Part shown: positions 45,741-59,203 of the stretch, in pieces | How positions within the stretch are numbered: position 1 is the stretch's first letter | Layout: each line of letters opens with the position of its first letter | Assembly: GCA_930367205.1 (NCBI GenBank) | Contig: OV884011.1 | Coordinates: 44,901,754-44,965,753, forward strand | Source of the DNA: Acanthosoma haemorrhoidale | Lineage: Eukaryota; Arthropoda; Insecta; Hemiptera; Acanthosomatidae | DNA: 64,000 nucleotides | Reading direction: 5' to 3' | The notes under the pieces: model-generated | What the model saw: only the letters and a program-made list of their open reading frames with translations | What the model was told of the DNA's origin: nothing | Database searches by the model: none | Made by a program: the position numbers and the translations under genes

Positions 45741-46629
45741 AGAGCTGTATAGCTGCCTTGTGACTTCATGGAAGTCACTGATGGTCCCCTGTTATTTTTA
45801 CGTAAGCAACAGCATCCTTCCCAGTCCTCCCTGCTTCCCAAAGTCTTATCCTTTTCTTATACATGTATGTCTCAGCTTTAGCCCCAGACCCCACTTGCTC
45901 ATAGACATTCAAACTAGTATGTTGTAACTCTGTAACTCTTAATATTTGTATATACCAGTGTTTTTCTTTTACTTTGTAATAAAGCTTTTCTTTTAAAAGA
46001 CTTTCCTCTACAAATATTAATTAACGAACAGACACCTGACAGTATACTCAGTAAATTCAAGGCAGTTGACCATATAGAGATCCCTCATTTGGCAACGGAC
46101 ATCGAGACCACCCCAATAAGGTGAGAAGGCTGATGCAAATACCTCTGCAAAGATTCCCCACAGGACAGGAGTTCACCGATATTGGGTACTGATCTATTTC
46201 AATAGATTTTTACCAGGGAAAGAAATTCGTTATATATCTGAGGAAGTATAAGGAAGAAAGAAAGCTGGACTTCAATGAAGACATCATTCATTCGGGACCT
46301 GCGAACTTCAAGTCAGAAAAGAAGACGGTTCGTTGTCAAGCCAAGAAGACCCGAAGAAATATTCTCTACATCTGTGAGTAATTATAAGAGAATTATAAGG
46401 ATCTGGGATTGTTTGGCTACCATTCTCACGGACAGGCTAAGAAGGCTCGAGGCAATATTAACAGAGCTGGGACTGTTCACTTGATGGTGCATTCCAACGC
46501 TTTACGTAGGTTATAAAGAAACAATAAATTTAATATAGACCACACGGAAGACTTCGTCAACAGCAATGAAGACTTTAAGGTATTATTTTTGCATACAATG
46601 TAATTTTATATTTTTATTTTTATGACAAG

Positions 46630-48460
46630 AACAGGCATAAGAGATATTTTAGATAGAAACAGACACATTAACGAATCAGAAAGGGCTCTTAACGACTATT
46701 ATATGGCTAAAGAAGACTATGGACACCTTCCACACTATAATGGTGATCCGACTAATTTAATAACATTCATTAAACCACTAAAAACATGATGTTTGACAGT
46801 ATGTAACGAAACAATCACTAACAGAATACATAATGAACAAAGACTCATACAAATAGCTCTTTCTGGACTCACTGGCGACGCACAACAATTATACATGCAT
46901 GAAGATTTCTTATCAATAAACGACTTAAAATTACATTTCGTAAATCACTTTAAGGACAGTCGGACAGCATCACACCTACAATATGAAATCTCTCAGATTC
47001 ATATGTACAGAAACGAACACCCAATTGACTTCATTGATAGAATCATCCCACATCAAATGCTAATATAGAACCGTATAATGATTGACAGTTCTATCTGTAA
47101 TAAAGAACAAGAAATCTTACCACAAAAGGCACTAATTGTAGACAACGTTCTCTGGAATTTACCATTAAGACTTAAGGACGTACTCAACCATCTTATTATT
47201 AACGACCTGGTACAAATGAAAAACGTTTTGTGTAATAACTTTAGGATTATAATGAGAATAACAACCTAGACAAAACAATTATAGGAGAAATGACTATAAT
47301 GTGCAACAATTTCAACCCCGACAGTACCAAAACAACTATAGACATAATTTTAAACAAAATAATGACTTTCAACATAGCAATAACAATCAGCAACGTTATG
47401 AACCCCGACAGAACTTTAGAAATAATCAATAACGACTTAACATTCAAATACCTCAACAAACATCATTCTCATCACAACCCTTCAATCCACATTCACAAAA
47501 CACCGTGTCAATGCGAAGTGTTCGAAATAACGAAGTGCATCGCTTAGAAGATGAACCTCGCCCACTAGAACAAGAGAACGAAACAACGAAACAGATAGTT
47601 AAAGACTTGGAGGACAAACTTGAACATTTTTTTTTTTGGCTAGGCGAACCACAACCTGCCTCCAACATCAACTAAAACTAGTAAAAGAAAATCCATCATT
47701 TACTGACGTACTCGGAGACAATTCGTTAGTAGACACTGGGCCAGCAATTAACTAAATACACCCATGTTCCGTACCCGTAAGTCGCAAGGATTTTCGAAGA
47801 TTCTGAAATTAAGTCGGAAGATTTCATAGTGGTAACACCAGCTGGTAGCGACAATGGCAATGGCTCAGTCATTCTAAATTTGGCACCAAGACTGGGTTTG
47901 ACTCGTGATCTATTAGTTAAGTTTAAAATCTACAACTTTGTGGCAAACACGAAATATTATTAGGGATGGAAACAATGCCAACCATTAGAAACAGAGATTA
48001 AATTGGAAGCGAATAATGAAATTAAAATTAATAAAATAAACGTAATAATTAATAATGGCCAGATAATATATAATGAATTTTCATTTAATATAAAATGAAA
48101 AAGAACTAGAAACTCTTGTAATAGAGAACATATAACTAAAGATAATAAAATAAAATCATCACATGACTTAACCTTTTTATAACTTGACGATATGGAAACA
48201 GAAGAAGACAAAGACAGATTAGTAGAAGCAACACCTAATGACTCAAAAGTATACAACCAAATTTTACAAGTACTTAACCCAGAAGCCATAGAAGATGAAG
48301 TTAGTGTAGTAGCTACACAGCACTCTCAAGACTGTACTAACGAACAGATTTTATAGCTCCTGACGACAAAGGAATAAATGTTGAAAAAATCAAATATTTA
48401 TACAACGAGGAGAAAAGAACATTGTTACCACATTCTCCCTTCATTATTTTGTTTAAACAT
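46630..48460 (+). pseudogene. Ty3/Gypsy gag and protease relic
   Basis: The plus strand at 46793-47068 reads LSGLTGDAQQLY, LKLHFVNHFKDSRTASHLQY and EISQIHMYRNEHPIDFIDRI, a gag capsid-like core. An Asn/Gln/Arg-rich nucleocapsid-like stretch follows at 47280-47450. At 47725-47750 LVDTGPAIN is an aspartic-protease active-site motif, with LLGMETM (47960) as the later conserved block. Stops and shifts are frequent. A TTGGCAACGG near 46091 may be a primer-binding site, with a possible LTR upstream to 46090. Confidence 0.75.
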
Positions 48461-48656
48461 TTTTCATAAATACGATTTAGTTCACAACTGAGCCTTTGAC
48501 TAACTAGTTATTTTTATCGTCCATTTTGAGATAAAATTTGTGATAATTATAATACATACATGAACTACAGAACTTCAACACTTACTGTCTGGCACTAAAC
48601 TCTCTAGGTAACTTATATCAGAATTTTCGAGCTGGGTATAAAAAAAAGTTTTACTG

Positions 48657-48990
48657 AGACTACTTGTAACTAAAGGTAGTATGATTGGTTATATACTCGG
48701 GATAACCAGTAAAGACGTTAAAACTAAATTCTGGATGAGAAACGAGACCCGGCTGATAGGCATAGTGGAGGTGGTCTTGAAAAGGGAGTGAAAATGGGTT
48801 ACCCACTTCATCAGGAGGAAAGAAGACAGTTGGACTATGAGAATGATGGAGTGGACACTGAGATAGCACACTAGAGCAAGAGGGAGGCTAGCCACCAATC
48901 GGGTAGGGGGATGAGAGCCACACGAGGAGGTAGTAATATGAGCAGGATGGTTGACTGCCGAGAGGAGTGGAGAATTGTGGGTACAACAAT
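48657..48990 (-). pseudogene. Pro/Ser/Tyr/Phe-rich frame resembling the first secreted-protein gene
   Basis: The minus frame from about 48985 reads YPQFSTPLGSQPSCSYYYLL, meets TAG, then continues as PTVFFPPDEVGNPFSLPFQD and onward to YPEYITNHTTFSYK with stop at 48660-48662. Composition matches the Pro/Ser/Tyr-rich proteins of the cluster. The C-terminus (ITNHTTFSYK) aligns with INNHPIYYHK of the gene at 5.3 kb in the same position before the stop. No signal exon or polyadenylation signal was identified. It may be a broken paralogue; chance cannot be excluded. Confidence 0.4.
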
Positions 48991-51900
48991 TAATAATTAA
49001 CAGTCACTTGATGTCGGTAACATGTGATGAATAAATACTGAATAAAACGGCTTAACTATAAACTAACTAAATTCCTCAGCTAATTGCCGATTTAGCATAT
49101 TGTTTTTATAATTTTATTTTTTCAATTAAATTTTTGTTTGTTGGAAATAAGAGATTACTACATAAAGATTAAATGACATTGGCTCTGACGAAGGTGGAAT
49201 TATCGGCCACTTGATACAGACTTGTCAGAGGTGCGCGGAGGGGTGGCGGTGACTGGGGGCGGACGGCAGAACTAACATCCAGAGGGCCTCAGTCGACTCC
49301 GACACGAGCCAGAGGACACCCCGCCTGGAGGCTCCAGGGGAACACGACACAGCAAGTAAGTAGCACGGCCCTGGGCAGCTAGCCGGTCTATGGATTCGCT
49401 GGAGTGGATCCATGGACAAGGGTGCTAAACGGCAAGGAGGCGCCCCGCCTCTAATGTAACCATAAGGAAAACTGATGACCACTTTGTCTAATATTAGAGT
49501 GGAAAATCAATGACAATTTTTCATCTTCCGTTATGTTAAATTGAATTTCCAAAAATAAAAAAAAAAGAATGTAAATAGTTAAAATATTGGCATCATGTAA
49601 CATCAACATTTTATTTTATAATTGTCTCCATGGATTGGTTTCCGCATTGACCCCTTCTCTATCATTTAAGGAATTTCTTTTTATTCCTTTTGTGTTACGT
49701 TCTTGAAAGGTCCCATAACGGTAGGGGAAAATTCAAACTTTAAATGTTAAACAGTTACTTAGTAGAAGTTTTAAAAGTTTCCTTACTTCCCGTTCTTTAA
49801 CTTGAACCGGAAACTAAACAGCATATTTTGGCGTGTTGTGGAATGTACCTTCAAACATTAATATTTCAGATTGATGGGATAAATTTTATTTTTTAATTTC
49901 TGGTTGTGGGTTAAGGTAAAATAAATAACGTCCTATTTTTGTCTTTCTTGAAGTTATTTATTCCTTATTCACAAGCGATTTTAGCAGCCTATACTGCCAT
50001 TTTCAAATGCTTGGAATGGCTACCGTAGGCCATACCTACATGAATACAGTCAAGCAGGTAGATGAGAGACTATTATTCTTGAAAAAATTATAAATAGGTG
50101 AAATATTGTCAACATTTTTATTTATGTTTTCTTATTATGTCAAAGATGTCAAGGAGAAGCGGTTGAGTTAAAACAGCTAAGGGACAGGGATTTTTATTTC
50201 ATAAAGAAACCAGACATACACACAGAGTTGGAAGAAGTGATTCACTTATTTTTCTTACCTGTAGCTTCTCATTTCGAACATGACAAAAAAAAATTGTTCG
50301 CGGAATGTATTGAAAGCTTCGTAGGATTTTTTTTCGATGCGTATTTTGTAAGACGAATTCCGCTTTCATGAATTTTGCTTTGTTTTTTATTAAAGGAGAA
50401 AAGCATCATCAATCGATAATTTATTCAATATCAAAATACGTGCTAGTTTAGGTAAAAAAACTCTAATTTACTCAAATGCAAGTGAAAGAAAAAAATCATC
50501 GCGTGTATACCCACATAGGTTACTTGGTTTTCCCCCAAATCCTCCCTCCATTGTTATGTTGATGGTTTTAAGCCCCATCATATCGGAGCTGCTCGCAACG
50601 AAATACTCTAGTCGGAGTGATAATGGTAAGATTACTTCTTAGGTATTTAGCTTTTTCAGGTAAGAATCGACCATGGGCTGTTTTAGTCCCTTCATAATTC
50701 TTTCCAGCTAGTTAGGCTCACTTAACCAATGCGCTTGATTAGCTGAATCTATTTTTACAAACTATTATAAACAAAAAAAAATGTATTAAAAATCGAACCG
50801 GAATGTGGCTATATCGCTTCTCGAGAAGTTCCTTAAAATTTTGTCTGGAGAAGCCTTAAGAAAAGTTAGTTCGGGAAGAGAGTCTAATATCAGTCCGCGG
50901 TGGCATTAGAAAGGAGAGCCCTTGTTTCCAGCTAAAGAGTTTGACGTTCAGAGAAAAGTTCACTTAGCCGCAATAGTTAGGATGAAATTCTACACTGCCC
51001 TTTTTTTTATTTAGATAATTGAATTTCGGTGCCTCGAAGTATTCTTTGAGTTGCTGCTTGAATTTTCGTCATTATAACTTATCTTCGCTTAAGTTTTAGA
51101 CGGGTGAAAACAAGTTTCGGGCAGTTGACCTTACCATTTCAGCCTTATATAAGAAGAATTGTAAGCGACATACAATTATATTTACAATAAAATATAAGTC
51201 GTAAAGAATGATCGTATATATGGGGGCATCAGTGACCCATCCTTGTAGGTTGCCATGCCCTAAAAAGCGAATTCCCCACAGGGTCATTGGAAGAAGTTGT
51301 ACAACAAAATATCAAGTCAAGGATGAAGCAGCACATTAATTCATTTTTTTTCATAAGCTCCATTACTTATCTTCATATTGTTAATCATGACGACTAGATC
51401 ATTAATTCGATACCCTACTTAGTACGATAGGAACATTATTTTTTAATTACTAAGTAATCGATTAATTACTGTTTATTATTTTACGAATGGCTGCTTTTAT
51501 TTTTAGGATAATTGAGGCATAAACTGAAACTTCTTTGCAAAATATCATGTCTATAAAAATATAAATAGTGGGGGATTTAAAGTTCCCAACTCCATGCTAA
51601 TGACTTAATGCCTGAAAAAAACAAATTGTTAATTATGAAGTTGAGACCTTTAATAGGATACCTTATTGAAAATCATGGGCAAATACTTTTTTGCCAATAC
51701 CTAGTAATTAATCAATTATACTCATTCACGTTTTATAGGGTAGAAAATATTTTCATGTAGTCTCAATATTAAATGTGATCTCCATTTACACGAAATTTTC
51801 ATGATTAATTGAAGATGTGTCTTGTGCGTATGATGTATTTGTTAAGATAACTGTTTAACGGTTCAAAGATCATGGGTTCCATTCCTAAGTCAGACAGTAA

Positions 51901-53369
51901 TTTCGATATCGCTTTTATAAAAAAATATTTTTTTTTATTCTTTCAACGCATTGTGCTAGGTTCCGTAAAGAAAAGTTTACAATTATACAGACAGATAATG
52001 AAGTGCTTGTGCTCTTTAATTCGTCAAAGGGTTTCTGAACTGGGTTGATTATTTTAAATGTCAGGCGTAACCCTTTCTCCCTCTCCGGAAATCAGTTTTC
52101 AAAAGCTGTCTAATCAAGAAGATGGCCTTTGTTTTCGAAATATTTATGTTAATTAAACAGGTCATACTTATGCATTATGTAATCGTTTTCTACTAGGCGC
52201 TTTCAAAATTGATTTTTGATCCAGTCCAGGGTCCATATCCTTAAAATATTGTTTTCATGTAGTCTAGTAAATAATAAATTTCGTTGTGAATAAACAGTGT
52301 ACTTCAAGATCCACGAAAAAATGAATCCTAATCAAAAATGTATCTTTGTAAAACTTTTAGTGTGAATTTATGTATTTCTTGAAATATCGACTTAGGTTGA
52401 TGACAGATGTTCATGCGTCGGGCCCTAGATAGTTAGATTTCAGTTTTTCAGTATGCGTTCAGTAATGCACAGGTCTCTTGCATCTTCTAATCAGCCCAAA
52501 CCTGTGACAATTGATGAATACCCTCATGAACATACATCAACTGAAACCTATATCACAACATATACATTCACTCAAATCTATGTTAGTTTGAAACTTTTTT
52601 TTTAAATTTAATATTAAAATAATATATATAATATAAAAAATAAAATCATATTAAAACTTTAGTGTAATGTACCTTTGTTGAATATCGTCATTCTTCCTTA
52701 AATAATCAAGGAAGTCATAGTTTTTTAAGGGATTTTAGTATAAAGTTCACCGAGGGTTCTTATACTCTATGTATTGGACTATAAAAAACGCAATCTAATT
52801 ACAATTCAGTACTACTAGATGTACTTGAAACATCATTGAAACGTCCAAATCTATAAGAACTTTTTGAAAAATTTCTAGCTTGTAATTAATAAAAATTTGA
52901 CTGGATACAAATTAATAAAATTAGTTATGGCGATGCCACTAATCCTTGTTGCAACAAGTTGAATAAGCGACTTATTTAACTATTGGTCAGTTAGAAGTTG
53001 TTACATCTGGGTAGTCAAAGTAGTAATATTTATTTTTTTATATAAATAATTTCTATATAAATCTACGATAGATATCCCTCCGCGAAAATTCCAGGGTTAG
53101 GATCCACGAGGAGTGGAGGGCATATGTTAAGGTTTTGTCCATTAGTGCTCCGATGTGCTAAGTTGTAATCCCATTATACTGAAACTCCGTCTAAAATATG
53201 TCTTTAACAGTATTTAAAAAACCATTAGTAACTTATGAGCCGTAACTTAAATTAATTAGCTAATTTAAATTAAAAAAAAAAACGATATCGACTTGATTCC
53301 TATTTGTTTTTTTCCCCCAGCGTATCCCCGGGTATCATGTATGAATGATACATGGTATCATGTATGTGT
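48991..53369. other. Intergenic region
   Basis: No supported gene. About 49200-49460 is a G+C-rich island with no recognised content. The remainder is AT-rich with homopolymers, apart from the dispersed repeat at 51376-51715. Confidence 0.35.
51376..51715 (+). repeat. Dispersed repeat, copy 2
   Basis: Collinear with 38186-38545, same orientation. See that entry for the shared blocks. Confidence 0.55.
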
Positions 53370-53675
53370 TGTATCTTTAAAAATACTTTTAAAATTCAAG
53401 ATTAATGGTATCATTTTTAAGGCTGCTATCGTAGCATACTGAATGCCTCTTGGTGGCGTTACTTTATTTCCTGTATAAGCTAACCGGTTGGGGTATGCCA
53501 GATATTTTACAACGGTGTAAGATATGTGCCGAGTATGGATGAATGCGCGGTTCCAGTGGAGTGCATACCATCTCTTAGTCCTCAGTCTAAAGTGGGAGCA
53601 TGGCATCCCACAAGCTATTCCTGCTTTAATCCACCAGTTAAGTGAGAAGGGGAGTTTCCTGCTTGTCTTAAGCCT
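53370..53675. repeat. Dispersed repeat of about 310 bp, copy 1
   Basis: Very similar to 55814-56136 and in the same orientation. A minus-strand frame is conserved in both (RTKRWYALHWNRAFIHTRHI and VVKYLAYPNRL). It could be a fragment of mobile-element coding sequence; the family is not recognised. A tRNA B-box-like GGTTCGAATC lies just downstream near 53732. Confidence 0.8.
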
Positions 53676-53739
53676 GTATGATCTTGCAGCCAAGGCTCAC
53701 GCACCTAAGTGATTTATATACGAGACACACTGGTTCGAA

Positions 53740-55813
53740 TCTTGAAGCAGAAGATAAATTGATCGTTAACTGTAGAACTGTATAATGTTTTGTACAATCG
53801 GATACTTCACTCTTTCTATACCGAGGAAAATCACGCTATGGACAAAAAACATACTCAACTCAAGGAACGGTAGCATTGTGAATTTTTTTTCTAATGAACA
53901 GATCACTCTTCCATACATGAGTATGATATGTCCTGTTATTCTCAATCTTTAACGTATCGAAATGAACGAGAGGTTGATGAGAAAGGCCCAAACGTTAAAA
54001 CAATGGTTGAGCGAAACAAAAATTATACGGTCTCAAAATACAATTTATTATAATAGTTCTTATTTTTTTTCTCGAAAAGCAGTCTTTCAATAAGTCTCGA
54101 TTGAACTTGAAACTAACATAGCTACACATTGGTGTTATTCGCCGTTAAAAAGAGCACGAAATAACCTGGGGAACGGATAATCCAACATGTATGCAACTGC
54201 TGTTGGTTAACTCTATCTAAGGTTATTACTTTGAATTACTTCCTTAAATGTTTGACGACACAACTAGATAGAAAGCTACACAGATTTATTTCCACAATAT
54301 ATGAAGGGTCCTTCCCCCCCCCACATATATAGCTACGTCAGTTATGGATTAAATTGTGTTTTTAAAACAAGAAAAAACGAAATAAAGAAGGTCTACGTTT
54401 TTTCCTTTAATGTTTGAGTAAAAAATACATTATTTTATCAGTTAAACCATCTCGTTAATGGCTGAAATATTTACCAAAAAAAACTAACAAAAAATAACAA
54501 AAAACTACATTAAGTATCCGATGTCTAGCATTAGCTTTGAAAATATCTTTGAATTTTTTTTTCCTTTACCACGTTTAGTGTGTCCTTAACTATAGGAAAA
54601 CAAATGAGCTAAAAGCTTAGGTTAGATTCTAAACATATACAGCATAAATTAGGCCATTTGAAGGTATACATCTCAAAAATCAAATAAATTTGATCAATTT
54701 TGATTATCCAGTACCTTCTTCAAAGTAGGGCCCCTCATTGAATAATTCATTTAGCAAATTCGGATTATATGAAACTGGGTGAGGGGAGGTTAGAAGTTTT
54801 CGAAAATTCCTGAATCCTGTTTCGCTAGCCGTTTTTTATGATAAAAAAAAGTTGTGCTTTCATCTTAAGCTTATTGTTACTAAGGTTCTTACTGCTTCCA
54901 GGGCTGTATCTACTGGCTTTAAAATATATTGTCAAATTTTGGTGGTTCGCTCATTCAAATTAAATTTTATTTTTGTTATTATATTATTATAATATTTATT
55001 TATTAAATAAATAAATAACGCTATCACGAGAACAGATCTTGTGTGTAGTAGACCGAAATACCTTTTTAATTTAATTTCCATGACGAAGTGAATCTAATAA
55101 TATCCCTGCTGTAATCAGTCAGTACGTAATCGAGTGGGTGTTTTTATCGAGCTGTAAACAAAGCTATGTAAGCAAAAACTACTATAAGCTAAAAACTAGT
55201 CCTTCGGTCTGAAAGGATGCCCCTGCACATTAAGAGAAAAACGGCATATTTCAGTATTTTAATTTATTCTTAACAAATACAATTCAAGTTCAGTGTGATG
55301 GAAGCAATTAAGGGCACAGTTAGGTCTATGGTAACAACGACTTTGTAATTATACTCCTTATTCTTTAAGGGTTTACTTTGAATTCAGCATTTTTGGAGCA
55401 TGAAACTGTCATGACAATTATGACTCTCTAGAATATACGAGTTAAAGTGACCTGGTTACCAAGGAAAAGAGCTCTGATACCGTCTTGTTGAATAACATCA
55501 TAAATACGTGGGATCGGCTGCGTGGGCTGCTAAGTAAAACCTTTAGCTTTAACTGAAAGTTTTTCTTTTTTTTTCAACCATTTCTTTTGTTGAATTTCAA
55601 AACTATATTTATTTCGATGGGAGTTTATTGTTAGCCTGGAAATCATACATGAGTGGATGCGTTTGCTGGAAAGTCGGGTTAAGCTGATGAAAGACGTGAG
55701 AACTTTACCCATTAATAAAAATATTTCTTTCATCAGTCTAAGGCGATTTCCCAACAATTACAGTCATCCATTTATTAATTTAGTTATCTTTTTTTTTGCT
55801 CCAATCCTACCCT
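53740..55813. other. AT-rich spacer
   Basis: No supported gene or recognised repeat between the two copies of the 310-bp repeat. Confidence 0.35.
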
Positions 55814-56136
55814 TGTATCTTTAAAAAATACTTTTAAAATTCCCGATTGATGGTCATTTTTAAGGCTGCTATCGTAGCATACTGATAGTCGTTGGATAGA
55901 AGGTTGCCTCTCGGCGGCGTTACTTTATTTCCTGTATAAGTTAGCCGGTTGGGGTATGCCAGATATTTTACAACGGTGTAAGATATGTGCCGAGTATGGA
56001 TGAATGCGCGGTTCCAGTGGAGTGCATACCATCTCTTAGTTCTCAGTCTAAAGTGGGAGCATGGCATCCCACAAGCTATTCCTGCTTTAATCCACCAGTT
56101 AAGTGGGTGGTGTAGTTTCCAACTTCTCTTAAGCCT
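55814..56136. repeat. Dispersed repeat of about 310 bp, copy 2
   Basis: Matches 53370-53675 with a small insertion near 55886. It ends 18 bp before the solo LTR. Confidence 0.8.
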
Positions 56137-56154
56137 TTAATTTATAAAGCATGG

Positions 56155-56943
56155 TGTTGTGTCAACCTCTGAATTACGAATAATTAGAAGTTCCTCTATT
56201 CTCGGTCCAGGAAATATCTACTTATGTTTCCATATTTTAATAATAAAATTTAAGATGTCAGTAAGAGGGGGAGAAGCTATTGGGGGAAATAGCTGGAAGG
56301 AGGGAACCCCCCTCCACCATGGCTATATATAACCGGGCCGTCTTGGGGCAGTCGCCAGAACGTACAGAACCGGGACTTGGAACACTGCTCTCTCTCTCTA
56401 GCACTGAATTGTGCGCACTGGCGCTTGCTGCTCAAACCATGGCCTTCTTATTCAACTACCTCTGCATCTCTCTCTCCTAGCCTTGCTATGCTTTAGTCCG
56501 GCGTTGTCAAACCCCACACCTTCCTAGTGGGATTCTCTGCCTTCGTCTCGCTAAAACTAGCACCTCCTTGGGAGAGACATCTCCCTCGCGGACAACGGTT
56601 GCCGTGGCCCTACAATCTTTACCTAGTAGCGTCTCCCACGAGAATCCAGTCTGCTTCTCTCCGGTTCACACTCGCCTTTGGGATCCGGACGGTTTTCACT
56701 TACCCTTAGATATTGTGTGTGAATTCGTGGTCATTCCAAAACCACATAAACTACCTATAAACCTACCCTGTTCCTCTTCTCCTGGACATAGTGCACTGTC
56801 GGGGCACATACCTATCAAATATGAAGTCAGATATTACAGTAGTAAGACCCGTCATGAAGCAATTGTCCAGGTCATAGCCTAATCAACCCTCACTTCGTCA
56901 CCAGGGCTGGGGTAACTAGGCACCCCCTCGTGACGACCCGACA
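56155..56943 (+). mobile_element. Solo LTR (subfamily B), complete
   Basis: Starts TGTTGTGTCAACC and ends ACGACCCGACA, so TG...CA ends are present. Flanking 5-mers CATGG (56150-56154) and CACGG (56944-56948) differ at one base, a plausible aged target duplication. A TATA-like TATATATAACC lies near 56323. The 3' half is shared with subfamily A. Confidence 0.85.
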
Positions 56944-56948
56944 CACGG

Positions 56949-59130
56949 AAATTCAATTAGAAAATTTTAATCTCAAGTAGATATGAATTGAGATAGCTTG
57001 AGATTGAAATAGGAAATTTAATTCTTATTAGTGATTTCACAGTTTCGTGTTGTCCAATGTGTGTTTCGAAATGTCCAACAAAATTTCGTTGAGTGAAATA
57101 ACGCTAAAATACGCTTAAACCTATGCTGAATTAATATTGGGCAACAAGCTGAACAGAATATCTTGAATATGTCAGTTCTATACTGAAAAAGTCTATTCTT
57201 ACATAGTTTCCATTTCTAATCTACTGTTCTTGAGAAGCCCTTTTTCCAACTATGGGTTATTTTATAAAATGTTTAAATGCTGCTTGGGGAGTTGCCTCTG
57301 CAATAGTGGTTTATAAATGCCAGTTTTTGCCTGTAAAACATCTATAAAACAGGCTCGAAAATAAGGAAACAAAAGTCTCTCGAAAAATCCGGAAATGTTA
57401 AGATATGTAAACGAAATATTAGCCTTAATTATATCTATTTAATAAATACTTTTTTTTTTAGCCACTGAGTACAGCGATTGAATTTCTCAAAGCATTATTT
57501 GGTGCAAAATAATTATTTTCGTCAGATAAATACTGACTTTCTTTACCTTCCTATACTTTATCATAAATACTCACAGCTGATAAAAGTATAAATCCTTTTT
57601 TATCTAGACAAAACCATTATTTGTTCACTGCTGTAGGTTTTTTGGCAGGGTTTGAAGTTTACTATATATTCGTGAATGAACCATTAAAAAATCTATAAAA
57701 ACTAATTAGCGTAATATACAGTGGCTGATAGGAGGGGCCATAATAGAAGGATCAGCTGCTTGTCGTACTGGTTTATTGAGTGTGGTCGTTGACAAATTAA
57801 TAAATTGGAAAGCTTAAAAGATTTGGCCTGGCACTGGTAAGCTATTGAATTTTCATCACTCGCAAAGCCTTTCGAAAGCAAATTATCGTATGAAATCTTA
57901 CTCGACGTTAATTAAAATTATTTGTTTGATCTAATAATGACTAATTATCTTTTAACATTTAAGGCTAGCTGAGCTAAGGATAGGAGTCTCGCAATTTGCT
58001 ATTTTTTTCTTTACATCGAATATCACTATTATCATACCGACTAATATTATATGAACTGAATTGTATATTTTGAAATATGCATTAACAAAATAAAGAACGG
58101 ACATAATAGAGATAGAGACCAAAGACTTCACGTGAGTTATATAAATACGTGAATTGTAGGCTAAAAATACTCAATTTTATTTGTTACTGACAATTTTTTG
58201 AAAATTAATAAACATATTGACAAAAAATATATTTTAGCTGTCTTCTACGACATTAAATACTCCATTTATTATTTATATTTGTAGCTGAAGTTTTTAGAAT
58301 TCTGTAAGTTCTATTAGCGTCTTATTAAAGCTCCCGCTTTTAATTAGTTTTTAACAAAGGAAAACATTCAGAACTTTCAATCGAAAATTGCTTTTGAGCT
58401 GTGAATATAGAAAGCTTAACAATTAGAAAACTGACCGAACTTTTTCACCTTTAATTTACTTTCTTAAACTTCTCGTCATTGTATTTTAACTATTACAGGG
58501 TATTGTTTTTATATTACTCAATTGTTGAACAACTCATCATGTTAAGAGTATTTTTATATTTATAAAATTACTAGTATTACCTCAATCTAACCTTCCTCTC
58601 TCTATGTTAAACAGGAAACATACAGTCTAATGCATTGGCTAAAAGAACATTGCATATCAGGCATGGTGTGCTCCAAGCTTATACGAAAAGTTTCCGACCT
58701 AACAAAGCTTTTATTTATTTTATTATCATCTTCTTGTTGAGGTCGGAAACTTTAAAGACCACCTGTGTAGTCATCAATGACACTGTCTTCTCACAAATTA
58801 TCATATTTATTTATTATTCTCAAGGGCCATAACAACAAGGAAAGTTCATCAGAATTAAATAAAACTTCTTTGGTAAAAAAAATATTTTATTTGAAAATTC
58901 TTTACTGCACAATTTTCTTTCGTTGCTCATTCATATATTATCTACAAACTATTTTTGTACTAAAATATTTTTGCTTTGGATTGGTCAATTTTTTTTATGA
59001 ATAAATATGTATTTTTTTTCAATTAGAAATGTCAATATAGAGGATAGTAACCCATAATCCTTAATTCAATTAAAGGACTGTCGTTCTCAATGTTTACTTT
59101 CCATGGAATTAAAAATGTTTATTTAGTGTC
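56949..59130. other. AT-rich spacer with a short hairpin
   Basis: No supported gene. Perfect 14-bp inverted arms AAAGTTTCCGACCT / AGGTCGGAAACTTT lie at 58687-58700 and 58740-58753 with a 39-bp AT-rich loop. They may be a small inverted-repeat element fragment. Confidence 0.4.
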
Positions 59131-59203
59131 ATATGCGTTTTGGTGCAGCAAATTTCTTAGTTTTTAGCTTCGATATTTTAATTTTCTCAATTTTAAGTTT
59201 AAA

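Noticed and set aside
53725..53745. tRNA gene
   Set aside because: GGTTCGAATC resembles a B box, but no A box, acceptor stem or cloverleaf could be formed around it.
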